Shown one piece after another: positions 1 to 8,499 of a DNA stretch of 64,000 bases. The notes under the pieces are model-generated. The model was given only the letters and a program-made list of their open reading frames with translations, was not told where the DNA came from and ran no database searches. The stretch covers positions 186,001-250,000 of the forward strand of contig NW_015961948.1 of the NCBI RefSeq assembly GCF_000497045.1. The letters are read 5' to 3'. The stretch's first letter is position 1. The number at the start of each line of letters is the position of its first letter. The stretch is from Kalmanozyma brasiliensis GHG001 (taxonomy: Eukaryota > Basidiomycota > Ustilaginomycetes > Ustilaginales). Made by a program: the position numbers and the translations under genes.

Positions 1-1419
1 GCCGGCTCGGCCGTCGCTCGCCACTCTTCACCCAGACTGCACAACCGTCAGAGTTCCGGATCGATCATGGAGTCTGACTACTCGAACGGAGCCACCCCTC
101 CTGGAGCACGACCCGGCGACGCTGCTGGTCAGACGGTCGTCATCGACAACGACGGCGGCCACGACGACAACTCGCAGCGCAATGGCTGCCCCACCATCTT
201 CATCGGCTCTGCTGCTGTCGGCGGCTCTTTCTCCACCGGCTGGACCGACATGCCTCAAGTGCTTGGCTTCGACACCATGCGTGACTTGACCGTTGGCAAC
301 AACGTCGTGCAGCCCTACATCATCGAGACGGGCAAGGACGCTTCTAAGATCAAGCGCGTTGTCATCACCCAGCCCGGTCTGCCCCGTGACTACTGGAAGT
401 ACGCCAACCTGGTGCGCAACTCGCTGCTTTGTGCCTCGGTCAACTCGACCATGGGCGTCAACACGGACGAGATCCTCATCGCCGCTCCGACCTGGTTCAG
501 CACCAACGACGCTTCGGCGGGCTCGGCTCAGTCGAACGATCTCGTTTTCAACGGCGGCAACTGGGCCACGGGTGTCAACTCGGCCGGCCCCAACGGCGAG
601 GCCATCTCCTCCTTCGAGGCGCTGGACGACCTCGTCAACAAGTTCTTTGACAAGTCCACCTACCCCAACGTGCAGCAGGTCGTCATCGCCGGTCACTCGC
701 TCGGTGGATCCTTCACCCAGCACTACGCCATGCTTCGCAAGGCCAACTCAGCGCAGGACGGTATGATGAGCTACTTCATCGGCAACCCTGGCGCGTACGT
801 TTGGCCCACCTCGGATCGACCCATCCCGAACCCTGGAGGCAATTGCGCCAGCACTGCCGACGAGTGGGGCTACGGCCTGCAGGACCTGCCTCCCTACGGC
901 AACGGCCAGGGCAGCGCCAGCAGCATCGCATCGCGCTACTACGGTAGGAACATCATGTACGCCCTTGGTCTCAGCGACAACGAGGCCGGTGACAGCCATT
1001 GCGAGGCCCAGTACCAAGGCACCTCGCATCTCACCCGTGGTCAGAACTTCCAGAAAGAGCTGCAGTCGGCCAACAACGGAAACGTGCCATCGAGCCAGCA
1101 GTTCAACTACGTGCCCAATGTGGCGCACGAGGACTACCTCATCTTTAGCGATCCCAACAGCCAGCATTTCCTGTTTGCGCAGGGCTCTTCTTCCGGGTCG
1201 TCTTCGTCGTCGTCGTCCGCCGCCCCTTCATCGACCGGAAGGGGAAGGACATCCACCTCGTCGTCGGGAGCGCAGCAAACCGGCTCGACCTCGCAGTCGG
1301 GCTCGTCGTCTTCTCCGTCGTCCGGTAGCAGCAGCGGTGCTTTGAGTCTGATCTCGCCCACTTCGGCCGTCTCGGCAGTGCTTGCTTCGTCCGCAGCTCT
1401 CCTTGCCCTCGTGCTCTAG
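1..1419 (+). CDS. Secreted alpha/beta hydrolase with GPI-type C terminus (5' partial)
   Basis: The reading frame is open from the first base of the window. The first ATG in it (67) lies inside what reads like a propeptide, so the signal peptide is probably upstream of the window. The nucleophile elbow GHSLGG is at nt 691-708 and marks an alpha/beta hydrolase (lipase/esterase class). A likely catalytic His lies near 'VAHEDY' (about nt 1120). From about nt 1186 the protein becomes almost pure Ser with some Gly, Thr and Pro, and it ends in a hydrophobic tail, which is the pattern of a GPI-anchored wall or membrane protein. The substrate cannot be read from sequence; a cutinase/lipase-like activity on the cell surface is only inference. 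Confidence 0.75.
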   Translation, partial: AGSAVARHSSPRLHNRQSSGSIMESDYSNGATPPGARPGDAAGQTVVIDNDGGHDDNSQRNGCPTIFIGSAAVGGSFSTGWTDMPQVLGFDTMRDLTVGNNVVQPYIIETGKDASKIKRVVITQPGLPRDYWKYANLVRNSLLCASVNSTMGVNTDEILIAAPTWFSTNDASAGSAQSNDLVFNGGNWATGVNSAGPNGEAISSFEALDDLVNKFFDKSTYPNVQQVVIAGHSLGGSFTQHYAMLRKANSAQDGMMSYFIGNPGAYVWPTSDRPIPNPGGNCASTADEWGYGLQDLPPYGNGQGSASSIASRYYGRNIMYALGLSDNEAGDSHCEAQYQGTSHLTRGQNFQKELQSANNGNVPSSQQFNYVPNVAHEDYLIFSDPNSQHFLFAQGSSSGSSSSSSSAAPSSTGRGRTSTSSSGAQQTGSTSQSGSSSSPSSGSSSGALSLISPTSAVSAVLASSAALLALVL

Positions 1420-1875
1420 ATTCCTTACTAGCCTGGCGTTAGTTGCTTGCATTTTTCGACCTTGCATCGTCTCCCCACAACGGACCTTCTCTGCCTTGTT
1501 CTCCCTTATTCAGCAGTCTAAAGTGGAATGCAGATACATCGAGTCTACGAATCGCAGCGTTGGCCGTACGTGTGTCTTGATAACCCTGAGGGCCGCATTC
1601 AAGACACCAGGCCGCACTGCCATCGAGCGTTGATACAGCCTTGGGTGAGAGAAGTGTCAGAAAGAGCAAGCTCGAAAGGTCGAACCCTGAAAATACACCG
1701 TCCCGTGCCACGCGCCTCTCGTGTCACGCTGAAATTCACCGGAACCCGGATCTACGCTTGGAACGAGTCAAACCAACACCCGCACCTTCTCAGCTTCCTC
1801 TTTCGCCTCCCACTATCCTCCACACCTTCCATCTCCATCGCTCACAGTCTCGATGCACTCCCGGCGGACGACACA
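1420..1875. other. Intergenic: promoter/leader of ERD1-like gene
   Basis: The 456 bases hold the 3' end of the hydrolase gene and the leader of the ERD1-like gene. The last 150 bases are C/T-rich. I see no other gene. Confidence 0.5.
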
Positions 1876-3369
1876 ATGAGCGACCCAGCCACGTCCGCGC
1901 CTCCCGTCCCCGACGATGATCCGCCGTACGAGAACTTTCTCTGGTCGTTCACCGCCTTCTTCCCTCCCCCGTATCGCGTGCTGCTTCTAGCGTCCATGGG
2001 CGTGCTGCTCTTCGCGGTCAACGTCAAAGTGCTTCAGGGCAAGGGAGTCGACGTGTTTGCGCTGTTCAAAGCGGATGATGCGGAGAAGAGACGCTCAATA
2101 CCAACCTCGCCGCCACATCGCAGCACCGCTTCGTCTTCTTCATCCGCCTCCTCGGGCGAGAATGGCGGATCGACACTCCTACCTACATCAAATCGACCCG
2201 ATGCAGCTGCAGGCGTGCTGACCTCCGGACCGCTGTTCGTGTTTGGCACGATTTTCTTGATCTGGTCGCTCCTCGGCTGGGCCGCTTATCGGTTCTACGT
2301 CGACAGTCTATCCGGCGACGAAAAGGGTCGTCACGCACAAGCACTGCAAGGCTTCTCGATCGCCATCACCTTCGTCGTGCTCGTTTGGCCGGGGAATCTG
2401 TTCTTCAAACCCATGCGCAAGTCGTTTGGTCGCTCGGTGCTTGCGATCCTCACACCGTCCTTTGCGCAGCAGATCACGTTCAGCGATGTGATCCTGGCGG
2501 ATATCCTCACGTCCTACGCCCGCGTGTTCGGGGATGTATGGTTGACAGCATGCTTCCTGGTGCCACGCAAGGAGCATCACACCTGGTGGAATGGCAAGGG
2601 CAGCATCGTCGTACCGTTGCTCATCATGTTTCCGTACGCCGTGCGGTTTCGACAGTGCATCTCGGAGTTCTGCGTCTCCACCCCCGACGCGCGTGGTGTC
2701 AAGAGCAAGAGACCGTTGTGGAACGCGCTCAAGTATGCATCTGCGTTTCCCGTGGTGTGGCTCAGCGCGTGGTTTGCGGCGGACAAGGGGGATAGTGCGG
2801 GCAAGTACGTGTTGTGGTTGGTGAGCGTGGTGGTCAATTCGCTGTTCAGCTTCTGGTGGGATGTGACGAACGATTGGGGATTGAGCTTGTTGCAGCGGGG
2901 GAATATGGGGAGTGTGGCGCAAGTCGCGCACAATGCGGTCCACCTTCATCGGCGTGGGACATCATACATGCCGCTAGCGGCAGAAGACGATACGGTCGCA
3001 CTCTCCGACTTCAACTCGAACGAAAAAACCCAGCACACATCGCTAGCGATACCTTCGTCCTCCTCAAGCTCTTCCATAGCCCCACACCGGCGACCGCTCA
3101 GCACGATGGAACGCCTGCTTCGACCCGCACCCTCCCTGCTCTTCCCCGCATGGATGTACCAACTGGCCATCCTCCTCGATTTGGTGCTTCGCTTCTTCTG
3201 GTCCCTCAAACTCACCTCGCACCTGAGCCTGCTCATCGAGTGGCAAGGGGGGATGTTCAGTATGGAGGTGCTCGAGATCCTGCGGCGGTGGGTGTGGGTT
3301 TTCTTCCGCGTTGAGTGGGAGGTTGTCAAGCGTCGAGAGCGAAGTCGAGCGCACGAGGCAATGGATTGA
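1876..3369 (+). CDS. ERD1: Erd1-like EXS-domain membrane protein
   Basis: The 497-residue protein has several hydrophobic segments and an EXS domain in its middle third. Signature pieces visible are 'FRQCISEF', 'NALKYASAFPVV' and 'FSFWWDVTNDWGL'. There is no SPX domain, which separates Erd1-type proteins from Syg1/XPR1 phosphate exporters. In yeast Erd1 acts in the Golgi, in retention of ER luminal proteins, glycosyltransferase recycling and phosphate recovery. The C-terminal part carries a Ser-rich loop (about nt 3000-3100) before the last two hydrophobic segments. An in-frame ATG at 1528 would add 116 low-quality residues that look like translated leader; I prefer 1876 because it lies just upstream of the conserved part. 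Confidence 0.75.
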   Translation: MSDPATSAPPVPDDDPPYENFLWSFTAFFPPPYRVLLLASMGVLLFAVNVKVLQGKGVDVFALFKADDAEKRRSIPTSPPHRSTASSSSSASSGENGGSTLLPTSNRPDAAAGVLTSGPLFVFGTIFLIWSLLGWAAYRFYVDSLSGDEKGRHAQALQGFSIAITFVVLVWPGNLFFKPMRKSFGRSVLAILTPSFAQQITFSDVILADILTSYARVFGDVWLTACFLVPRKEHHTWWNGKGSIVVPLLIMFPYAVRFRQCISEFCVSTPDARGVKSKRPLWNALKYASAFPVVWLSAWFAADKGDSAGKYVLWLVSVVVNSLFSFWWDVTNDWGLSLLQRGNMGSVAQVAHNAVHLHRRGTSYMPLAAEDDTVALSDFNSNEKTQHTSLAIPSSSSSSSIAPHRRPLSTMERLLRPAPSLLFPAWMYQLAILLDLVLRFFWSLKLTSHLSLLIEWQGGMFSMEVLEILRRWVWVFFRVEWEVVKRRERSRAHEAMD

Positions 3370-3402
3370 GAACACGCCTCAAGGGAATCTTATCTCTGAC
3401 AA

Positions 3403-4077
3403 TCATGCTGGGCTGGAGTTTGTGCGATTGTGATTGAGATGCGATGCAGCGAAAGTGAGATGCTGGGTGATGATGCTGTGGGTGTGCGCGCNCTCTTGCT
3501 TATCCAAAAAGCCCACGCCCTGCGACCTCAACTTTCGCTCGAGCTGTTCCAACCACTTTTGCAGCAGCGGTACGGTCTGTGGTGCCGAATCGGGTGCGAA
3601 GGAGCTGAGATAGGCGAAGGCGTTCTTGGCGATCTTGGGTGCCACGTTCAACGCCGCTGCTTCGCCGCCTCCTGCTTGGGATGGTGTGATAGTTGTGAGT
3701 GCGAGCGCATTTGAGGGAGATTGAAGAGAAGTGACTTGTTGGTCCACCACGGCGTCCGGTTCGATGGATATCCCGAGTGTCGCTGCTCCTTCTGCTACCG
3801 ACTGCGGTTTGGTGACTTTGAATATCGCGCTGGGCTTGGAGTTGCGTAGACAACCGAGGAGCTTCCACTCTCCTGCACCGGCTGTTGAGCCCGTTGGAGA
3901 GGGCCAAAGCAGGTGGACGGTGGCTGAGAGGCCTTCTGGGAACGCTTGTACGCCGGTCATGAAGACGACGACGTGCGAGATCGTAGATGCATTCTCCAGC
4001 GGGAAGACGCAGTGCGTCTCGTCGACTTGTTGCGGTGTTGTCAGAGGCAGCCTGCCGGGCAAGACGACGGAGAACAT
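3403..4077 (-). CDS. OPI10: Hikeshi/Opi10-like Hsp70 nuclear import carrier
   Basis: The 224-residue protein starts 'MFSVVLPGRLP' and continues 'QQVDETHCVFPL', 'HVVVFMTG', 'WKLLGCLRNSKPSAIFKV', the N-terminal signature of the Hikeshi family. Hikeshi carries Hsp70 into the nucleus during heat stress; the yeast relative is Opi10. The central part ends in a helix with 'WLEQLERKLRS', matching the family's C-terminal helical domain. Human Hikeshi is about 200 residues, so length fits. An ambiguous base (N at 3492) falls in the last 35 codons, so the tail after 'FLDKQE' is uncertain and may be frameshifted. The ATG at 4077 has a good context and begins exactly at the family start. Confidence 0.85.
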   Translation of the reverse strand: MFSVVLPGRLPLTTPQQVDETHCVFPLENASTISHVVVFMTGVQAFPEGLSATVHLLWPSPTGSTAGAGEWKLLGCLRNSKPSAIFKVTKPQSVAEGAATLGISIEPDAVVDQQVTSLQSPSNALALTTITPSQAGGGEAAALNVAPKIAKNAFAYLSSFAPDSAPQTVPLLQKWLEQLERKLRSQGVGFLDKQEXAHTHSIITQHLTFAASHLNHNRTNSSPA

Positions 4078-4501
4078 GGCGCGTGGCTTGGCTCCGATGG
4101 CTTTGCAAGGAGACTATGAGGAAACGTATTAGTCGTGCTGGTGAGTGAGGTTGTGTTTGAGCTCGACGAGGCTGAGTAACGATGCTGCTTGACAGGAAGA
4201 GCGAGGTGTGGAAGGTCAAGGTGGTTCCGTTCGAACGGTCAAAGCTCAAGAAGCTTCTCGACAGCTCCACATCCAGCCATCGGGCTGCATCGGCAAGCAC
4301 CGACTTCCGAGCCCGTCTTCAAAAATTCCCGCCTGCAGAGCTTCTTGAAATTTTTCGCTGAACCCTGCTCCTCCCCATACCACCATCTGGCACGACTCGA
4401 CCCTCCTATCACCACATCACTTCTCGTGCAGCGTCTCTCTATCAGTGCAATTCGCTTCTATCGCCGTCAACGTCACTCACAACGCCGCGAGATAGAACAC
4501 G
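4078..4501. other. Divergent promoter between OPI10 and NOP16
   Basis: The genes are head to head, so this 424-base segment holds both promoters. It also holds one short ORF at 4182-4361 (listed separately). The part next to NOP16 is pyrimidine-rich. Confidence 0.5.
4182..4361 (+). CDS. Possible 59-residue protein or upstream ORF of NOP16
   Basis: An ATG at 4182 opens 59 codons ending in TGA at 4359-4361. The predicted peptide is lysine-rich and reads 'EVWKVKVVPFERSKLKKLL' in its first half. Codons in this part (AAG, GTC, AAG, GTG, TTC, CTC, GAC, AGC) favour G or C in the third position as in the neighbouring real genes. I recognise no family. It ends 140 bases before the NOP16 start, so it could be an upstream ORF in the NOP16 leader, a small gene, or chance. 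It lies in the shared promoter, which argues against a conserved independent gene. Confidence 0.25.
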   Translation: MLLDRKSEVWKVKVVPFERSKLKKLLDSSTSSHRAASASTDFRARLQKFPPAELLEIFR

Positions 4502-5173
4502 ATGGCGAATCCACGACAGCGCCGCAAAGCGCGCTCCTCCTCGACGCTGAAACCTTCGATCAACGCCAAGAAGCAGATGCGCAAGAGGCTCGCGCGGGCT
4601 CCCACCGTACACGGCGCCGACGTGCTCAAGGACAACTACGATCCCAAGCTTACGCTCCGACAGAATTATGCGCGGTTGGGTCTAGTGCCTAGCTTGGATG
4701 TTAGGCCTGATACTGGTGGAGTGGAACGCGCGCCTGCTGCCCCCAGCGCAAGTCGGGAGGCGGAGGGCGAGAAACCACGGAAAGGCATGGCCAAGGTCGT
4801 CCGAGACGAGCAGGGGAACATCGTTGATATCGTGGAAGCAGATGCTGAGGAAGAGGGCGAGACCGCATGGGGAAAGCCCTTGACGAGTGTCGCAGATGAC
4901 GAGGTCGAGACATACATGCCAACTAGTGGCGCGAAGAAGGGCGAGAACAAGGTGCTGGCCAGCCTGGAGGATATGGCCGCCCAAGCTGCCCCGGTTGAGA
5001 GACATACGAGCTCCCTCGAGGCCCAGTGGTTGCAGGACCTGGTGGCAAAGTACGGGGAGGACACGGAGAGCATGGCAAGGGATAGGAAGCTCAATGTGTG
5101 GCAGAAAACCCAGGGCGAGATCAAGAGGGCTATCAAGAAGGCTGGTGGGTTCGCGGCGTTTCGCTCCCAATGA
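4502..5173 (+). CDS. NOP16: Nop16 ribosome biogenesis factor
   Basis: The 223-residue basic protein begins 'MANPRQRRKARSS', typical of Nop16. The family motif 'DNYDPKLTLRQNYARLGL' is at residues about 41-60, and the C terminus has 'KYGEDTESMARDRKLNVWQ' followed by the helix 'GEIKRAIKKAGGF'. Nop16 is a nucleolar protein needed for 60S ribosomal subunit assembly. The length matches the family (about 180-240 residues). The middle is an acidic and low-complexity linker. The ATG is directly at the conserved basic N terminus and follows a C/T-rich leader. Confidence 0.92.
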   Translation: MANPRQRRKARSSSTLKPSINAKKQMRKRLARAPTVHGADVLKDNYDPKLTLRQNYARLGLVPSLDVRPDTGGVERAPAAPSASREAEGEKPRKGMAKVVRDEQGNIVDIVEADAEEEGETAWGKPLTSVADDEVETYMPTSGAKKGENKVLASLEDMAAQAAPVERHTSSLEAQWLQDLVAKYGEDTESMARDRKLNVWQKTQGEIKRAIKKAGGFAAFRSQ

Positions 5174-5308
5174 CGGCTAGGGTTTTGGCATTGTTTGTAT
5201 TTGTATCGTTTCGGCATTGACATTTCTCTCAGTCTCGCACGTTAGGCTCGATGCAAGCTGTGGCTTGATGGTGCACGAAGTATGTGATTGACGTCGGTGT
5301 GAAGCGTG

Positions 5309-6691
5309 CTACGTCCTTCTGACCCAGTCTCCACTCTTTCCGCCACTCTTCTTGACGACCATGATCTCGCCTATTCTCATCGTCTTGCCCGCCACCGCCT
5401 TGACCATATCCCACACTGTCAAGCAAGCCAATGTGCACCCCGTCAGCGCTTCCATCTCGACTCCTGTCTGCCCTGCCGTTCTAGCCGTGCACTCGACCTG
5501 GATCCAGCTCTCCTCTCCCTCTCCCTCTGCGACATCGAGTTTGACGTCGACGTGCGTAAGCGGCAGAGGATGGCAAAGCGGGATGAGATCCGAGGTGCGT
5601 TTCGCTGCCATGATACCGGCAAGCTGTGCGGTGTGCAGAACAGGACCTTTGTTCGAGATGCCTTGCTGCGATTCGGTGGCAAGCAGAAGGTTGCAGGCCG
5701 AGGAGGGAAGGTAGACTCGGCCGACGGCGGTGGCGGAGCGGGCAGTGGTGGATTTGTGCGAGACGTCGACCATCGATGCTCCGCCGGTGGCTGGGTCGAT
5801 GTGCGAGAGTTGGGTCGAGTCCTCTGCGTCCACCACGTGACTGCGGCTTGCGGAAGAAGCGACAGAGTGGTTGAGGAGCTGAGCAACTGCAGCTGCTCCC
5901 GCTCGAGCAAAGGCATCCTCTTCTGTATCATGCTCCTGGGTCGATTGCAGCTGCATCTGCTGACGCAGCAGATCATCCGTAGCCGCCAGGGCTTCGCCTG
6001 CAGTATATTGCTCCTGTTGCGGCTGCGGCGGCTGAGGATAGAATTGTGGTGCGTGCTGTTGCGCCCTGATTTGCATCACGTTCTGCTGATGTTGCAGATG
6101 CAATGGCACGGCAAATTGAGCCGACGACTCAGGATTGTCTACAAAAGCATCCAGCGACGCCCAAGGCGAGTCGTCTTGGGGACCATCCTCCTGCATGTAT
6201 TCCGACCATCTGGCGCTCGCCTGTGCACCGGGCATGCTGCCGTGGAGTCCCGCACCGTGTGACATAGATCCTGCAGCCATTCCGCCAGCTCCTGAGGCGG
6301 AAGGCGGCATGTCTGAGAAACTAACACCGCTCAAGGCGCTTGCCGTTGAGCGAATTGGTTTCGTAGTCGTCTTGACAGCAGCAGCTCCAGCTTGCGCAAA
6401 GATGGCTTCTTCCATCTCGGCGATCGGGTCCTTGGCTGGCGTCGTGCCTGGTGCCGAACTGTTGGAAGCGGGTGTAGCAGTGTCGGAAGGGTGTTTGAGG
6501 TAGACCTGCTTGTACAGCGACTTGTCCTGTAGATTCTCGAACGCCTTGTCCAGATCACCCCACGGGCTATCATCGTCGTCGTCATCATCTTTGTCTTGCC
6601 TCTGTCTCCGTGCCGAGGAGTGGAACGCCCTCGCGCGGGTAAAGAGACTCCCGGAGATGCGTTTGGTTGCCGGCGCCGTGGTCCGCTTCAT
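5309..6691 (-). CDS. MoaC-type cyclic pyranopterin monophosphate synthase (MOCS1B part)
   Basis: The C-terminal 160 residues are a full MoaC domain: '[17 protein letters not shown]', '[15 protein letters not shown]', '[13 protein letters not shown]', '[11 protein letters not shown]'. MoaC converts the MoaA product into cPMP, the first stable molybdopterin precursor. The first ATG (6691) gives 460 residues with an Arg-rich N terminus ending '[10 protein letters not shown]', a typical mitochondrial presequence; cPMP synthesis is mitochondrial in eukaryotes. Between presequence and domain is a long Gln/Ala/Ser-rich linker. The frame is open further upstream without ATG and is the same frame as the MoaA gene, separated from it by one TAG (6818-6820). 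This resembles the animal MOCS1 arrangement and the fused fungal cnxABC gene. Confidence 0.9.
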   Translation of the reverse strand: MKRTTAPATKRISGSLFTRARAFHSSARRQRQDKDDDDDDDSPWGDLDKAFENLQDKSLYKQVYLKHPSDTATPASNSSAPGTTPAKDPIAEMEEAIFAQAGAAAVKTTTKPIRSTASALSGVSFSDMPPSASGAGGMAAGSMSHGAGLHGSMPGAQASARWSEYMQEDGPQDDSPWASLDAFVDNPESSAQFAVPLHLQHQQNVMQIRAQQHAPQFYPQPPQPQQEQYTAGEALAATDDLLRQQMQLQSTQEHDTEEDAFARAGAAAVAQLLNHSVASSASRSHVVDAEDSTQLSHIDPATGGASMVDVSHKSTTARSATAVGRVYLPSSACNLLLATESQQGISNKGPVLHTAQLAGIMAAKRTSDLIPLCHPLPLTHVDVKLDVAEGEGEESWIQVECTARTAGQTGVEMEALTGCTLACLTVWDMVKAVAGKTMRIGEIMVVKKSGGKSGDWVRRT

Positions 6692-6817
6692 CAACACGCC
6701 AGAATTTTGCTTGCGCTGCTTGCTCGCTCCTAGATTGTGTCGGGGTATCAAGAGGTGCGACAGTGTGAGCAAGGTCTGCGCTTGGCGGAGAAAGTAGGAC
6801 GCTCGAGTGGTGTGCCT

Positions 6818-8146
6818 CTATCCGCCGATGGTAATCATAGGCCGGTTGAGCGACTTTGCCAGCTCCGACGGATCTCGCATGCCTGCGTGCTTAGCGTGCT
6901 TGCGGCCGACAGCGGCTCCGATGAGCTCCAAAAGCTGTTCATCCGTTGCCGGCTCGCCGTTGGATCCTGTGGTGAGCGAGGGAATAGGGCCGAAGCCGGT
7001 TCGCATCGCATCGCGGAGGCTGACTTCGGCATTGCCAAAGAGGCAGACCTTGAGATTACCATCTGCAGTGACGCGGAGTCTGTTGCACGTACCGCAGAAA
7101 TTGTCCGTCATGCTTGTGATGAAGCCGACGGTGCCCTGGTGGCCAGGAACTCGCCAATGCTTGGATGTGTCGTTGGGATCATCGCGTTTGGCAACACGCT
7201 CGAACGTCGGAAACTCGTTCTGTATCGTTTTGACAAGGTCGCGGTAGGGTACGAGCTTCTGCACCTGCCACTTGTTGCCGTCAAAGGGCATGTACTCGAT
7301 GAAGCGGATGGTAATGGGCTTGTCTTCAGTGAAGCGCACGAAATCGACAACATCCTTGGTGTCGTTGAGGCCCTTGATGACCACCACATTGATCTTGACG
7401 CTGGACACTCCTAGCGCCAGCGCTCGCTCTATGCAGTCCATGACGGCTTCGTGCCCCCTCCTTCTCGTCATGAACTCGAACTTGAATGGGTCGAGCGTGT
7501 CCAAGGAGATGTTGAGATGCGTGAGACCGTTTTGCACCAGCGTGTCCAGTTTGCGCCTGCCCAATGCGATGCCGTTGGTGGTGATGCCAATCTGTTCGAG
7601 TCCATGTTGTTTGAGAGCGTTGAGAGATGAGATGATTTGCGGTAGGTCTGACCGCACTGTGGGCTCTCCACCCGTAAGTCGAATCTTGTTCACGCCTTGA
7701 GAGACGAAGAGCGAAGCTAAGCGCTCAACCTCGGAAGTCGAAAGGAGCTTGGACGATGGTGTGAGCGGGACGCCATCTTCAGGCATGCAGTAAAGACACC
7801 GCAAATTGCACTTTTCGGTCAGCGAAATGCGTAGATACGTGTGCTGCCGTGAGTGTCGGTCACGTAGAAAACGAGAGGGCGGCGGTGTCTCAAGCTGATC
7901 GAGATTGGATATCCTTTCGCGAGCGCGCTGTTGCGAAGACAGCTTGGGAGCAAGAGCGATGCTTTCGGGCAGCGATGAGCCATACGAAGTGCTGAGTACG
8001 TCTGTCGCCACTGTTGAGGGTTTCGCCGATGAGGATGAGCGAGAGAGGTGCCGCGATTGTGATGAGACTGAGGATCTTGCTGCCGTGTTACGGACGGCGA
8101 GAACCGCGGTGACTCCTAGTCGGCTGGGGCCGGCAAGGGATGTCAT
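6818..8146 (-). CDS. MoaA-type GTP 3',8-cyclase (MOCS1A part)
   Basis: This 442-residue radical SAM enzyme makes 3',8-cyclo-GTP from GTP for molybdenum cofactor synthesis. The N-terminal cluster ligands are C113, C117 and C120 in 'CNLRCLYC'. The 'TGGEPTVRSDL' motif follows, and the second iron-sulphur site is in 'FCGTCNRLRVTADGNLKVC'. The protein ends in a double glycine ('MITIGG'), the C-terminal GG needed for MoaA/MOCS1A activity, so the natural C terminus is preserved. The first 45 residues are Ser/Arg-rich and fit a mitochondrial presequence. The ATG overlaps the stop of an upstream ORF (ATGA at 8143-8146). The MoaC frame continues directly after the TAG stop. Confidence 0.93.
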   Translation of the reverse strand: MTSLAGPSRLGVTAVLAVRNTAARSSVSSQSRHLSRSSSSAKPSTVATDVLSTSYGSSLPESIALAPKLSSQQRARERISNLDQLETPPPSRFLRDRHSRQHTYLRISLTEKCNLRCLYCMPEDGVPLTPSSKLLSTSEVERLASLFVSQGVNKIRLTGGEPTVRSDLPQIISSLNALKQHGLEQIGITTNGIALGRRKLDTLVQNGLTHLNISLDTLDPFKFEFMTRRRGHEAVMDCIERALALGVSSVKINVVVIKGLNDTKDVVDFVRFTEDKPITIRFIEYMPFDGNKWQVQKLVPYRDLVKTIQNEFPTFERVAKRDDPNDTSKHWRVPGHQGTVGFITSMTDNFCGTCNRLRVTADGNLKVCLFGNAEVSLRDAMRTGFGPIPSLTTGSNGEPATDEQLLELIGAAVGRKHAKHAGMRDPSELAKSLNRPMITIGG

Positions 8147-8499
8147 TGCTGACTTGTACGTCCTTGTGCTAAGGCGGAGGAGCCGAGCGACAAGGTTCCG
8201 AGCGTGATGAGGGTGGTGAGGAAGGTTGCGAGGGTCATCGCCACGCCAAAATCAATCAAAAGGAGCAGACTGTTATCGCCGTCTTCTAAATGGTTGCCGG
8301 ATTTTCGCTGACGTGTGATGCGCTTCAGGCCTAACAGCTTGGCATTTTTTTGCAGCTCGGCCAATGCCGAACGGCAAGGTCGGCTAGCAGACGAAGATAG
8401 GATCTTATCAGTCGCGCTGATAGCGTGCGGGGCGGCTAGAGCGTTGCCTCTGATTGGCTCCGCTGTGGTTCCAAGTCGAGGCGCTTTCAGTTGAAGCAT
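8143..8499 (-). CDS. Possible upstream ORF/small membrane protein before moaA
   Basis: An ATG at 8499 opens 118 codons whose TGA stop overlaps the moaA ATG by the sequence ATGA. The second half contains one strong hydrophobic segment ('LLLLIDFGVAMTLATFL' and onward), and the N-terminal half is basic. I recognise no family. Codon use is mixed in the first half and more gene-like in the second. It could be a regulatory upstream ORF, a real small membrane protein, or chance. Confidence 0.25.
   Translation of the reverse strand: MLQLKAPRLGTTAEPIRGNALAAPHAISATDKILSSSASRPCRSALAELQKNAKLLGLKRITRQRKSGNHLEDGDNSLLLLIDFGVAMTLATFLTTLITLGTLSLGSSALAQGRTSQQ

Noticed and set aside
1528..1875. 116-codon N-terminal extension of the Erd1-like protein
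   Set aside because: Residues are low-complexity and basic with no family match, and codon use is unlike the rest of the gene.
4141..4195. GTGAGT ... CAG pair that looks like a plus-strand intron
   Set aside because: The preceding exon frame has a stop (TAG) just before the donor and no ATG after it, so it cannot join a coding exon; the region reads better as a plain short ORF or promoter.
3500..4300. Long minus-strand frame overlapping Hikeshi
   Set aside because: It is out of frame with a clear Hikeshi family match and is Arg/Ser-rich as expected for a shadow frame in GC-rich DNA.
6755..6860. Splice signals around the MoaA stop that would remove the TAG
   Set aside because: Several AGs occur (one at the TAG itself) but I find no GTAAGT/GTGAGT-like donor at a fitting distance and phase, so I cannot propose a specific intron.
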